In this document: positions 25,785 through 33,990 of the stretch, piece after piece
How the letters are laid out: each line of letters opens with the position of its first letter
Position numbering within the stretch: the stretch's first letter is position 1
Source of the DNA: Arthrobacter sp. JZ12
GTDB taxonomy: Bacteria; Actinomycetota; Actinomycetes; Actinomycetales; Micrococcaceae
Direction: 5' to 3'
Assembly: GCF_035189165.1 (NCBI RefSeq)
Contig: NZ_CP045246.1
Span: 558,001-622,000 of the forward strand
DNA: 64,000 nucleotides
Translations under genes and position numbers: made by a program
The notes under the pieces: generated by a model
Databases searched by the model: none
What the model was told of the DNA's origin: nothing
Seen by the model: the letters and a program-made list of their open reading frames with translations, nothing else

Positions 25785-26649
25785 CGGAGGTGCCGTCTCA
25801 GATCACGATGGGAGAGTTATCGCCGGCCGATGGGAGCTGGTAAAGCAGATCGGTTCGGGCTCGGCCGGCACCCTGTGGTCTGCCACTGATCTGGAGAACT
25901 TCAGCAGTGTTGCTGTAAAGATCGCCAGGACAGGAGACCGATCGTTCGACCGCGAGTCGGCTTTCCAGGCATCCGTTGAGTCTCCCTATATAGCGAAGAT
26001 GCTAGCTTCCGGCGTCGCTGATTGCGGTGACGGCGTGCGGGCCTATCTGGTCCAGGAACTAGTGTCCGGACAGAACCTGCGGGACGTTCTGCGCACGGGA
26101 ACCCCGCACAACGTAGACGTGACGGCTTGGGCCTACGGGCTGCTTCGAGCGCTTGTTGTCATTCATGCAGAGGGCATAGTGCACCGCGACATTAAGCCGT
26201 CGAACATCGTTATTCCGTTTACTGCCGCGGGTACGCCTTCCCCGCAGCCAAAGTTGGTTGACTTCGGGACGGCGGAACGGGAACCAGGTTGCGATGACAA
26301 GGCGTCCGCGCGCGGCACTGTGCTGTACATGAGTCCGGAACAGGCACGGGGCAGCGGGGTGGGTCCGGCGAGTGACATTTACTCGCTTGGGCTGGTGATA
26401 CTGGAATGCCTTACGGGCTACCGCGCCTTCAACCTGCCCGCCATTGAATCGCTCGTTGCCCGCACACAGCGCCCGCCCTGGATCCCGGACGGACTGCCGG
26501 CTCACTGGCATGACTTGATTCACGCCATGACCGCAATGGATCCCGCCCTTCGGCCTACCGCGACCCAAGCGATTGCCATGCTGACACGTCCTCGCGTTCG
26601 GCAGGACGCAGCATGCGCCGCAAATGAAGCGCTGGCGCTAGCAGTCTGA
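25777..26649 (+). CDS. Soluble eukaryotic-like serine/threonine protein kinase
   Basis: A 290-residue kinase with all catalytic elements: glycine loop GSGSAG (26-31), Lys48 (VAVK), alphaC Glu60, HRDIKPSN with Asp138 and Asn143, DFG (162-164), and SPEQA (186-190) in place of APE. There is no membrane segment or PASTA/extracellular domain, unlike PknB. The protein ends shortly after the kinase fold, so targeting must come from a partner. It overlaps the small HTH-like gene by 8 bp and is presumably under the CTAG-type operator and MarR pair. Confidence 0.9.
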   Translation: MTSGGAVSDHDGRVIAGRWELVKQIGSGSAGTLWSATDLENFSSVAVKIARTGDRSFDRESAFQASVESPYIAKMLASGVADCGDGVRAYLVQELVSGQNLRDVLRTGTPHNVDVTAWAYGLLRALVVIHAEGIVHRDIKPSNIVIPFTAAGTPSPQPKLVDFGTAEREPGCDDKASARGTVLYMSPEQARGSGVGPASDIYSLGLVILECLTGYRAFNLPAIESLVARTQRPPWIPDGLPAHWHDLIHAMTAMDPALRPTATQAIAMLTRPRVRQDAACAANEALALAV

Positions 26650-26702
26650 ACCCGGGCCAGCCCGGGCCGATCCCGCGCACCCGGCACACCTTCCCGGAAC
26701 CC

Positions 26703-27767
26703 TCAGAACGCGTACCGGATTCTGCAGTAGGGCGCTATTTCCTCGATGAGGGCGGTGAGCTGGCGGACGTATTTCCCCTTGGTGCCGGAGCGGTACCGCA
26801 CGTTCGTGAACCCGTTTGAGGAAACCTTGGCTTCCTGCAATTCGGGCCGCCAAAGGACCTTTTCAGCTTGCGGGTGCCAGCCCAGGTTGACCTCGTGCAG
26901 CCGCTCGTTGTGGGTCAGGAAAATGACCTCCGCGGCCAACTGGGATTTGGCGGCAGGGCTGAGTACGTCGTCGAGCTGGCGTAGCAACTGCCCCCAGTCG
27001 CTGAGCCAGGTGTCCGTCACTATGACGGGGGAGAAGTTCACGTGCACCTCGTAGCCGGCTTCGACGAAGTCGTTTATGGCCTTCATCCGCTCCGCCACCG
27101 GTGAGGTGCGAACGTCAATGGATTTTGCGAGGTCGGCGGGCATCAGGGAGAAACGGATCCGGGTGTGTCCGCCATGGTCCCAGGCGAGCATTGCGGGATT
27201 TACGTACTTCGTGGCAAAGGAGAGCTTGGCGGTAGGCAGTTCGCGGAACAGGTGAACAAGATCCTCCACGTTGTCGCTGATGAGCGCATCGACGGAGCAG
27301 TCGCTGTTCTCCCCGATGTCATACACCCAAAGGTTCGGGTCGCACTGGTTCGGCTCGAGCTTCATTCCCTGCCGCGTCGCGTGCCGTTCCAGGGTGCCCG
27401 CAATCTGGTCAATGTTCGCGAACACCGTTACAGGGTTGCTGTACCCCTTGTGACGGGGAACGTAGCAGTAGGCACAGGCCATGGCGCAGCCGTTGGCAGT
27501 GGAAGGGGCGATGAAGTCTGCAGAACGGCCGTTGGGCTTGACGGTCAGCGCCTTCTTGACGCCCAGAACAAGGGCTTCGGTCTTGATCCGCGACCAGCGC
27601 GGGACATTGGTCTCATCGCCGTGCACTTCCGGAATGTTCCAGTGGTTCTCAACCAGTACGACGTCGGCCTCAGGCCACCGCTCCACGATCTCCTTGCCGC
27701 GGGGCAGCTCAAGGGCGGCGGGCTGGGCGTAGATGCGCCGGATCTGAAGCAGCCGGTTGAACTCCAT
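26703..27767 (-). CDS. Spore photoproduct lyase-family radical SAM protein
   Basis: A 354-residue radical SAM enzyme. The [4Fe-4S] cluster motif is Cys94-x3-Cys98-x2-Cys101 (NGCAMACAYCYV) as in SPL. Downstream, the TIM-barrel segments SFATKYVNP, TRIRFSLMP and VHVNFSPVIV resemble the SPL family. True SPL repairs the UV thymine dimer in spores; this lineage has no spores, so the substrate is unknown. The ATG at 27767 has GGAG 10 bp upstream. It is a single gene, convergent with the kinase. Confidence 0.85.
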   Translation of the reverse strand: MEFNRLLQIRRIYAQPAALELPRGKEIVERWPEADVVLVENHWNIPEVHGDETNVPRWSRIKTEALVLGVKKALTVKPNGRSADFIAPSTANGCAMACAYCYVPRHKGYSNPVTVFANIDQIAGTLERHATRQGMKLEPNQCDPNLWVYDIGENSDCSVDALISDNVEDLVHLFRELPTAKLSFATKYVNPAMLAWDHGGHTRIRFSLMPADLAKSIDVRTSPVAERMKAINDFVEAGYEVHVNFSPVIVTDTWLSDWGQLLRQLDDVLSPAAKSQLAAEVIFLTHNERLHEVNLGWHPQAEKVLWRPELQEAKVSSNGFTNVRYRSGTKGKYVRQLTALIEEIAPYCRIRYAF

Positions 27768-27788
27768 CTATCAATTCTCCGTCACGAC

Positions 27789-27841
27789 GAGTGGGCAGGA
27801 CGCGCCCTTTTACCGAGGGCTTAAGGGGGTCCTGCCCACTC
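27789..27841. terminator. Hairpin between genes
   Basis: A perfect 13-bp stem, GAGTGGGCAGGAC (27789-27801) with 27829-27841, around a 27-nt loop containing GCCCTTTTACC. It lies between the SDR stop and the SPL-like start (same direction). The arm and following bases resemble the hairpin at 10079-10125. Confidence 0.7.
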
Positions 27842-27851
27842 AACAGGTCGG

Positions 27852-28691
27852 TTAGAGGATCGGGCGGCCGCCGGTCACGGCGATTCTGGCACCGGACATG
27901 TAGCTGCCGTCGTCGGACGCCAGCAGCACGTAGGCGGGTGCCAGCTCGGCAGGCTGGCCGGCCCGCCCGAGGGGAGTGTCGTCGCCGAACTGTTCAACCT
28001 TCTCCTCCGGCATTGTGGCCGGAATCAGCGGCGTCCAGATCGGTCCCGGGGCAACGCTGTTCACGCGGATGCCCTTCTCGCCGAGCATCTGGGCGAGGCT
28101 CGCCGAGAAGTTCGCGATCGCAGCCTTGGTGGCTGCGTAAGGCGCCAGTGCGGGGCTGGGCATGTCGGAGTTGACCGAAGAACTGCCGATGATGGACGAG
28201 CCGGGCGCCATGTGCGGCAGGGCGGCCTTCACGAGGTGGAACATGGCCGACACGTTCACCTTGAACGTGTACTCCCACTCCTCGTCGGTGATTTCGTCCA
28301 GGGACTCATGGCTCATCTGGTAGGCGGCATTGCTGACGAGTACGTCCACCTTGCCGAACTCCTGAACGGCACGGTCGATGATGCTTCGGCAGTGCTGCGC
28401 CTCGGAAAGGTCTCCCGGGACCAGGACCGCTTTGCGTCCGGCTTCCTCGATGTAGCGGGCTGTTTCCTGTGCGTCCTCGTCCTCGTTGAGATAAGAAATC
28501 AGGACGTCAGCGCCCTCCCGCGCGAAAGCGATGGCGACTGCGCGTCCGATCCCGCTGTCGCCGCCGGTGATAACCGCCGCTTTGCCGGTGAGCTTGCCGC
28601 TTCCGCGGTAGCTCTGCTCTCCGCAGTCGGGTGTGGGTTTCATTGCGGACTGAACGCCCGGAACATCCTGCTGTTGCGCTGGCTGGCCCAT
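27852..28691 (-). CDS. SDR family oxidoreductase (general stress protein 39-like)
   Basis: A 279-residue classical SDR with the N-terminal extension typical of the GSP39/YdaD-like group (KPTPDCGEQSYRGSGKL). The cofactor loop is TGGDSGIGRA (43-52), SNAAYQ follows, then the catalytic SSSVNS Ser, and YAATK carries Tyr and Lys. The end (ASDDGSYMSGARIAVTGG) is canonical. Substrate unknown; relatives are stress-induced. AAGGAG precedes the ATG. It is followed by the 27789 hairpin. Confidence 0.87.
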   Translation of the reverse strand: MGQPAQQQDVPGVQSAMKPTPDCGEQSYRGSGKLTGKAAVITGGDSGIGRAVAIAFAREGADVLISYLNEDEDAQETARYIEEAGRKAVLVPGDLSEAQHCRSIIDRAVQEFGKVDVLVSNAAYQMSHESLDEITDEEWEYTFKVNVSAMFHLVKAALPHMAPGSSIIGSSSVNSDMPSPALAPYAATKAAIANFSASLAQMLGEKGIRVNSVAPGPIWTPLIPATMPEEKVEQFGDDTPLGRAGQPAELAPAYVLLASDDGSYMSGARIAVTGGRPIL

Positions 28692-28797
28692 GTTTCTCCT
28701 TCAGGTTTCTCACGTGTCATGCGGCTCGCCTGGTGAAGCCGCGGTGGAAAGGAAGAGGCCCGCCGTGGGGGAACGACGGGCCTGGCTTCAAGGGTGT

Positions 28798-29340
28798 CTA
28801 GCGGTCGAAAAGGCCGCCAAACAGGGCGTTCTTGGGACGCTGCTGTTCGCCCTGCTGTGCGCCGAGAACGATGACGGTGCCGCTGATCACCGGAAGGACC
28901 CACTGAAGTGCCTTCAGTTGCTTCTGCGCCTTGGCGAGCTCTTCGGGAGCGCCGGGCTTGGGCTCGGTTGCGCCTTCGCCGCCGTGCTGGCTAAGTTCGC
29001 CGACCTTCTTGCCCAGCATGCCCGAGTACAGGGATGCGGCCATGCCGATCACAGTGATGGCCGACTTCACGACCGTATTAGCTGCGGCTCCGCCCTGGCC
29101 CGCGAGGCGCGCCTTGTTGCCCGCAATCAGCCCGATGCCACCGATGGCGTGTGCACCGAATGCCGCAATCTGGACCGGTGTCCAGCGAGCCCACCCCGCG
29201 GTGGACAGGCGTGTGCGCTCGGTCGGGTCCTTAGCCGCCGCTGCTGCGCCATTGAGGCCGACGGCGCCCATGAGGGTACCGCCGAACCAAGCCGCAGCGC
29301 TGAGATCGTGTAGGGACCGCGCCAACAAGTTTCCTGCCAT
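28798..29340 (-). CDS. Small membrane protein of unknown function
   Basis: A 180-residue protein with about four hydrophobic segments (AAWFGGTLMGAVGLNG; IAAFGAHAIGGIGLIAG; VVKSAITVIGMAASLYSG; WVLPVISGTVIVLGAQQ). A polar Gly/Glu/Pro linker of about 25 residues separates the third and fourth. I do not recognise a named domain. The ATG at 29340 follows TTAAGGAG. It lies upstream of the stress-type SDR on the same strand, 106 bp away, and divergent from the amidotransferase gene. Confidence 0.72.
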   Translation of the reverse strand: MAGNLLARSLHDLSAAAWFGGTLMGAVGLNGAAAAAKDPTERTRLSTAGWARWTPVQIAAFGAHAIGGIGLIAGNKARLAGQGGAAANTVVKSAITVIGMAASLYSGMLGKKVGELSQHGGEGATEPKPGAPEELAKAQKQLKALQWVLPVISGTVIVLGAQQGEQQRPKNALFGGLFDR

Positions 29341-29469
29341 GATGCTCTCCTTAAGACTTGGTGATGCCGTGAGCGAGATCAACGTCGAACGGCGTCCTTA
29401 ATTTCTATCAGCATGCTTAGCATTTGGCGAGGGGTCTGCCGGCTTCTCCGCTAGCAGTACGATCAAACC

Positions 29470-30204
29470 GTGCGACCATTCCTGCTTCTGGGCACCCGAG
29501 CCGAGGACGTGGCAGCCGACGGCGAATATCGCAGCCTCCTGCGCTTCACCGGCCTGGCGCCGTCGGCCCTGCACAGGATCAGGGTGGAGCAGGAGCCGCT
29601 GCCCGCAATTCGCCTTGAGGACTATTCGGGAATCTTCCTGGGAGGCAGTCCGTTCAACTCCTCCGATCCCGAAGAATCGAAGTCGCCCGTCCAACGTCGG
29701 GTTGAGCAGGAGCTTGGTGCGTTGCTTGATGAGGTTGCTGAGGCGGACTTCCCGTTCCTGGGCGCCTGCTATGGAGTCGGGACGCTCGGTCGGCATCAGG
29801 GAGCCGTAATTGGGCGCACCTATGCTGAACCAATCGGTGCGGTTGAGATCAAGGTGACTTCCGACGGCGTATCCGACCCCGTGCTCGCAGGCCTGCCTTC
29901 GCGGTTCCAGGCTTTTGTGGGGCACAAGGAAGCATGCACAACATTGCCGCGAAGCGCGGTGTTGCTTGCTTCGTCGTCGACATGTCCCGTGCAGATGTTC
30001 CGGGTGAAGCAAAATCTGTACGCCACCCAATTTCATCCCGAGCTGGACGTCGAAGCGCTGGTCGAACGCATCAGGATCTATCGCCATGCCGGCTACTTTG
30101 AAGCCGACCAGGCGGACGAAGTTATTGCGAGGGCCAAGTCCGTCGCGGTGAGCTGGCCCACTCAAATTCTCCGCAACTTCGTGGAGCGGTACGGCCGCTC
30201 CTAA
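29470..30204 (+). CDS. Class I glutamine amidotransferase-like protein (GuaA_N type)
   Basis: A 244-residue triad amidotransferase domain with catalytic Cys100 (FLGACYGVG), His189 and Glu191 (ATQFHPELD). It stands alone without a synthetase domain, like the stand-alone GMP synthase-glutaminase-related proteins that usually lack a known partner. It may hydrolyse glutamine or another gamma-glutamyl compound. It begins with GTG and has no operon partner; the PHO-box-like array of the next gene begins 20 bp after its stop. Confidence 0.85.
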   Translation: MRPFLLLGTRAEDVAADGEYRSLLRFTGLAPSALHRIRVEQEPLPAIRLEDYSGIFLGGSPFNSSDPEESKSPVQRRVEQELGALLDEVAEADFPFLGACYGVGTLGRHQGAVIGRTYAEPIGAVEIKVTSDGVSDPVLAGLPSRFQAFVGHKEACTTLPRSAVLLASSSTCPVQMFRVKQNLYATQFHPELDVEALVERIRIYRHAGYFEADQADEVIARAKSVAVSWPTQILRNFVERYGRS

Positions 30205-30224
30205 TGCGTCCAGTGTCGGGTGAC

Positions 30225-30257
30225 TTTCACCCGCCGTTCACATGGTGTTGCCCCAAA
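30225..30257 (+). promoter_or_regulatory. PHO-box-like direct repeats before glycerophosphodiesterase
   Basis: Three consecutive 11-bp units: TTTCACCCGCC (30225-30235), GTTCACATGGT (30236-30246) and GTTGCCCCAAA (30247-30257). The first six bases follow the GTTCAC pattern, and the 11-bp phasing matches the Streptomyces PhoP box (GTTCACC-type repeats). It lies 67 bp before the ATG of a secreted glycerophosphodiesterase, a typical Pho-regulon gene. Confidence 0.6.
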
Positions 30258-30324
30258 GGATGCCGGCAGCGTGAAGCCTTGACGCCGGGGGAAATCGCTT
30301 CCATCTTCCGAAAGGGACTGACCT

Positions 30325-31533
30325 ATGGCTCATCACCTCACCAGGACCATCGCAGCAGCGGTGGCTGGACTTACTCTTGCGTCCGCAACAACCGCCGTTG
30401 CACACGCGGCTCCGGCTGACCAGCAGGGTGACGCGCCCATCCTCATCGGTCACCGTGGCGCTGCAGGAACCGCTCCGGAAAACACCGTTGCAGCGTTCAA
30501 GGATGGACGTGCATCCGGTGCCGACTTCTTCGAGATCGATGTGCAGCTGAGCGCCGACGGCGTTCCGTTCCTCTTCCATGACAGCACCCCGGCACGCACC
30601 ACCAACGTTGCGGAGGTTTTCCCGGGCCGTGAAAACGAGCCGATCACCTCATTCACCTGGGCCGAACTGCAGCAGCTCGACGCCGGCTCCTACTTCAGTG
30701 AGAAGTATGAGGGCGAGCGCATCCCGCACCTTGACGACGCCGCAGAGGTTGCGACCGTGAAGACAGGGGTGTACATCGAGATCAAGTCGCCAGTGAACTC
30801 GCCGGGAATCGAACAGGTTGTGGCCGACGAACTGCGCAACGATCCGAAGTGGAGCCGGTTGGTTGAAGCCGACAAAATTCAGGTGCTCGGCTTTGATGAG
30901 CTTTCGAACCGTCGTTTTGCGGCGATCGCGCCGGAAGTCGAGCTACAGCAGCTCAGCAGTGTGGTTCCTCCGCGGGCGGTCGTCGAGACCTGGGCAACTT
31001 TTGCGGACTCGGTGGGCACCAACTACCGGACCCTCACGGCGCAGAACGTCGAGGACGTCAAGGCTGCCGGGCTGGTGCTCGGTGTCTACACCGTCAATTC
31101 GCCCGAGGCAGTCCAGTACTCGCTGGACCTCGGGGTCGACGCCGTCACCACTGACTTCCCGATCCAGAACCAGCGCTACCTGCAGGGCCAGCCGGTGTTC
31201 CCGGGTGCCGGCGTCGAAATCGCCGACTCGGTGAACAATCCGGCGGGCGACGATGTGCAGCCCGAAAAGGGTGAGCACGTGGTGTTGCGCAACACCTCAA
31301 GCGCCAGTGTGGACGTCAGCGGTGCAGTGATCCGCGATGCTGCCAACAACATCCTGACGGTCGGGGAGGGCTATGTCCTGTCACCCGGCGCTGAGCTGCG
31401 TGTCTACACCGGTCCGGGAACCAACTCTGCCGAGGCCTACTACAACGGACGCACCGCTTCGGTTCTCAACAACGGCGGCGATTCCGTTGCCCTGTGGGTC
31501 GGTCCGCGGCTCCTGGACGTCTTCGCGAACTAA
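30325..31533 (+). CDS. Secreted glycerophosphodiester phosphodiesterase with lamin-tail-like domain
   Basis: A 402-residue exported enzyme. A signal peptide ends about residue 29 (AVAHAA). The GDPD domain (about 38-295) has His43 and Glu52 in GHRGAAGTAPENT, Glu70 and Asp72 in FFEIDVQ, and His85 in FLFHD. It hydrolyses glycerophosphodiesters to glycerol-3-phosphate plus alcohol. Residues about 298-402 form a beta-sandwich of lamin-tail type (HVVLRNTSSASVDVSGAVIRD), probably for binding wall or substrate. The PHO-box-like array upstream suggests phosphate-starvation control. Confidence 0.9.
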   Translation: MAHHLTRTIAAAVAGLTLASATTAVAHAAPADQQGDAPILIGHRGAAGTAPENTVAAFKDGRASGADFFEIDVQLSADGVPFLFHDSTPARTTNVAEVFPGRENEPITSFTWAELQQLDAGSYFSEKYEGERIPHLDDAAEVATVKTGVYIEIKSPVNSPGIEQVVADELRNDPKWSRLVEADKIQVLGFDELSNRRFAAIAPEVELQQLSSVVPPRAVVETWATFADSVGTNYRTLTAQNVEDVKAAGLVLGVYTVNSPEAVQYSLDLGVDAVTTDFPIQNQRYLQGQPVFPGAGVEIADSVNNPAGDDVQPEKGEHVVLRNTSSASVDVSGAVIRDAANNILTVGEGYVLSPGAELRVYTGPGTNSAEAYYNGRTASVLNNGGDSVALWVGPRLLDVFAN

Positions 31534-31545
31534 GTCCCAGTTCTT

Positions 31546-31589
31546 ACAGCTACTGCCCTCCGGTTGCACAACCGGTGGGCAGTAGCTGT
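31546..31589 (+). terminator. Hairpin terminator after glycerophosphodiesterase
   Basis: A perfect 13-bp outer stem (31546-31558 with 31577-31589) encloses an inner CCGGTT/AACCGG stem with a GCAC loop. It starts 13 bp after the stop codon. Confidence 0.8.
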
Positions 31590-31661
31590 CCGAAGCCGCT
31601 GAACCGCGTGATCGTCCAAGGCTCCGTTGCTCGGCTGCAGCTGATCTGCGATGGTGGGTCG

Positions 31662-32330
31662 ATGGCCCATCTGCCAAGAACCATCGTTTTCGACGTTAAT
31701 GAGACGTTGTCCAACCTGGGCCCGCTTGGAGGCGCGTTTGAGTCTGCGGGTTTGCCGGAGCTGTACGCCCGGGTTTGGTTCGGCGGAATACTGCGGGACG
31801 GCTTTGCCCTGACCGTGACCAACGACAATCCCGCCTTCGCGGACCTAGCGACCGACAGCCTCCAGCGTCTCTGCGTCGAAGTGCTCGGAAACGGGAACCA
31901 CGAAGGGGCGGTAGAAGGCATCATGCAGGCCCTGATGTCTCTGTCAGTACACGACGACGTCGTTCCCGGGGTGGAAGCGCTCGCAGACCTTGCGGAACTT
32001 ATCACCTTGAGCAACGGTGCGAGCTCGGTGGCCGATGCTTTGATTGAGCGGGCTGGAATCCGCGGACGTTTCAGCGAGCTGCTGAGCGTTGCTGAGGCTG
32101 TTCGGTGGAAGCCGGCCGGGGATGCCTACGAGTACGCCGCTTCGAAGCTCGGCCAGCGGCCGGGAGAGCTGCTGCTGGTTGCAGTTCATCCCTGGGACAT
32201 CCATGGTGCAAGTCGGGCGGGCCTGCGCACCGCATGGATCAATCGGTCCGGTGCTGCCTACCCGGCCTACTTCGAGAAACCTGACCACGAGGTGGGCACG
32301 CTGATCGAGCTCGCAGAGGTTCTGGCTTGA
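31662..32330 (+). CDS. Haloacid dehalogenase type II-like HAD hydrolase
   Basis: A 222-residue HAD protein with nucleophile Asp11 in VFDVNETLSN. LTLSNGASS provides the motif II Ser, Lys occurs in RWKPAGDAY, and VAVHPWDIHGASRAGL is the family's motif IV region. Type II members hydrolyse 2-haloalkanoates, but the DVNET form is common in actinobacteria and substrates are mostly untested; phosphatase activity is possible. I use the ATG at 31662, where homology begins; the frame is open earlier into the terminator. Confidence 0.85.
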   Translation: MAHLPRTIVFDVNETLSNLGPLGGAFESAGLPELYARVWFGGILRDGFALTVTNDNPAFADLATDSLQRLCVEVLGNGNHEGAVEGIMQALMSLSVHDDVVPGVEALADLAELITLSNGASSVADALIERAGIRGRFSELLSVAEAVRWKPAGDAYEYAASKLGQRPGELLLVAVHPWDIHGASRAGLRTAWINRSGAAYPAYFEKPDHEVGTLIELAEVLA

Positions 32331-32388
32331 AGCGCTCCGCTTAGCATGGGCAAGGAACGAAGCCGACACTTATTCGAAAGGCACTGTC

Positions 32389-32709
32389 ATGATTTTCATC
32401 GTCGTCAAGTTCAAGGTAAAGCCGGAGTGGAGCGACCGCTGGATCGAGCTCACCCGCGAGTTCACCGAGGCCACTCGTGCAGAACCGGGCAACCTGTGGT
32501 TCGACTGGTCCCGCAGTGTCGATGACCCCAACGAGTTTGTGCTGGTCGAAGCCTTCCAGGACGACGCCGCGGGTGCCCACGTGAACAGCGACCATTTCCG
32601 CAAGGCCATGGAGGACATGCCGCAGGCGCTCGTGGAGACGCCGCAGATCATCAGCGAGCAGATTTCGGCCACCGGCTGGAACCGCATGGGCGAACTGACC
32701 GTCAACTGA
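32389..32709 (+). CDS. Putative quinol/antibiotic-biosynthesis monooxygenase (ABM domain)
   Basis: A 106-residue ABM-fold protein (dimeric alpha-beta barrel). FIVVKFKVKPEWSDRWIELTREFTEATRAEPGN and FVLVEAFQDDAAGAHVNSDHF are the two conserved halves. YgiN-like members oxidise quinols without metal or flavin. It overlaps the next flavoprotein by 1 bp (TGATG), so the two are made together and probably act on the same quinone or redox process. GAAAGGCA precedes the ATG. Confidence 0.85.
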   Translation: MIFIVVKFKVKPEWSDRWIELTREFTEATRAEPGNLWFDWSRSVDDPNEFVLVEAFQDDAAGAHVNSDHFRKAMEDMPQALVETPQIISEQISATGWNRMGELTVN

Positions 32710-33941
32710 TGGCAGAAAGCAACGACTACAAGCAGCAGCCGGACCACCAGCAACCGGAGCACCATCAGGTGCTCATCATCGGTGGAGGTAACGCAGGGAT
32801 CTCCCTGGCAGCGCGGCTCAAACGCTACCGCGTCAAGGGAATCGCCATCGTCGATCCGACCGAACAGCATCTGTACCAACCGTTCTTCTCGCATATCGCG
32901 GGTGGCACAGCGAAGGCGGAATCAGCGGTCCGATCCCAGGCATCCGTGATGCCGAAAGGGGTGACCTGGGTCAAGGACGCCGCAACCGCAATTGATCCGG
33001 AACGCAAGGTAGTCACGCTCGCATCGGGCCGTCAGGCCACGTACGAACACCTGGTGGTCTGCCCTGGCATCCAAAAGAACTGGGACCAGATCCCGGGCCT
33101 CAAGGACGCCTTCGATTCTCCCTACGCTGCTACGAACTACAGTCTGGATCTCGCTGTGAAAGCGTGGCGGCTGCTCAGCAGCCTTCGCTCGGGAACCGCA
33201 ATTTTCACGGTGCCGGACGGTCCCATCACCTGTGGTGGTGCCGCGCAGAAGCCGATGTACCTGGCCTGTGACTACTGGCGCTCGCAGGGTGTGCTCGACG
33301 ATATCCGCGTGATCCTTGCCGTGCCCACCGAGACGATCTACGGCGTCGGAATCATCGACGAGGAACTGAACCGAAAGATCGCCGAGTACGGCGTCGAGTT
33401 GCGGTGCACAACGGAGCTGGCATCGGTCGACGCCGAGAACCGGGTCGCCACACTGAGGAACACCGCTCAAGGCACAGACGAACACATTCCGTACGACGTC
33501 CTTCATGCGACACCGCCCCAGTCCGCTCCCGACTGGCTGCGGGAGACGGGCCTGGCCAACGACGACGGCTTCGTGGCCGTGGACAAGAAAACTCTGCGCC
33601 ACATCACCTATCCCACAGTCTGGTCGCTCGGTGATGCGGCTGGAACAGCGAATTCGAAATCGGGAGCAGCGCTGCGCAAGCAGACCAAGGTCCTGGCGAA
33701 GAACCTGAAGGCAGTGCTGGGAGGCGGCAAGCCAGGTCAGGAGTACAACGGCTACGGGGCCTGTCCCTTCACGGTGACTCGCCATACAGTGGTCCTGGCC
33801 GAGTACGATGACACCCGCACGCCGAAGCCCTCCGTCCCGGGATGGAAGGGGCTTGCACGGGAAAAGCGCCTGACGTGGTGGGTCGAGCGTTACGGTTTCA
33901 TCCGGCTGTACTGGTACTTCATCCTCAAGGGCCGCGCCTAG
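32709..33941 (+). CDS. Type II sulfide:quinone oxidoreductase-like flavoprotein
   Basis: A 410-residue FAD protein. The dinucleotide loop is IIGGGNAG (23-30). The two redox Cys of type II (SQOR-like) enzymes are present and well placed: Cys175 in PITCGGAAQK and Cys352 in GYGACPFTV, followed by VVLAEYD. SQR oxidises sulfide to sulfane sulfur and passes electrons to quinone at the membrane. No persulfide dioxygenase or rhodanese is adjacent; instead it is fused in translation with an ABM monooxygenase. The N-terminal 18 residues are Gln/His-rich. Relatives are sometimes annotated only as FAD oxidoreductases. Confidence 0.83.
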   Translation: MAESNDYKQQPDHQQPEHHQVLIIGGGNAGISLAARLKRYRVKGIAIVDPTEQHLYQPFFSHIAGGTAKAESAVRSQASVMPKGVTWVKDAATAIDPERKVVTLASGRQATYEHLVVCPGIQKNWDQIPGLKDAFDSPYAATNYSLDLAVKAWRLLSSLRSGTAIFTVPDGPITCGGAAQKPMYLACDYWRSQGVLDDIRVILAVPTETIYGVGIIDEELNRKIAEYGVELRCTTELASVDAENRVATLRNTAQGTDEHIPYDVLHATPPQSAPDWLRETGLANDDGFVAVDKKTLRHITYPTVWSLGDAAGTANSKSGAALRKQTKVLAKNLKAVLGGGKPGQEYNGYGACPFTVTRHTVVLAEYDDTRTPKPSVPGWKGLAREKRLTWWVERYGFIRLYWYFILKGRA

Positions 33942-33990
33942 CAGATTGCTCCCGCAGGCCGGCCGAACCTATCCATCGAAGGGAACCCGC

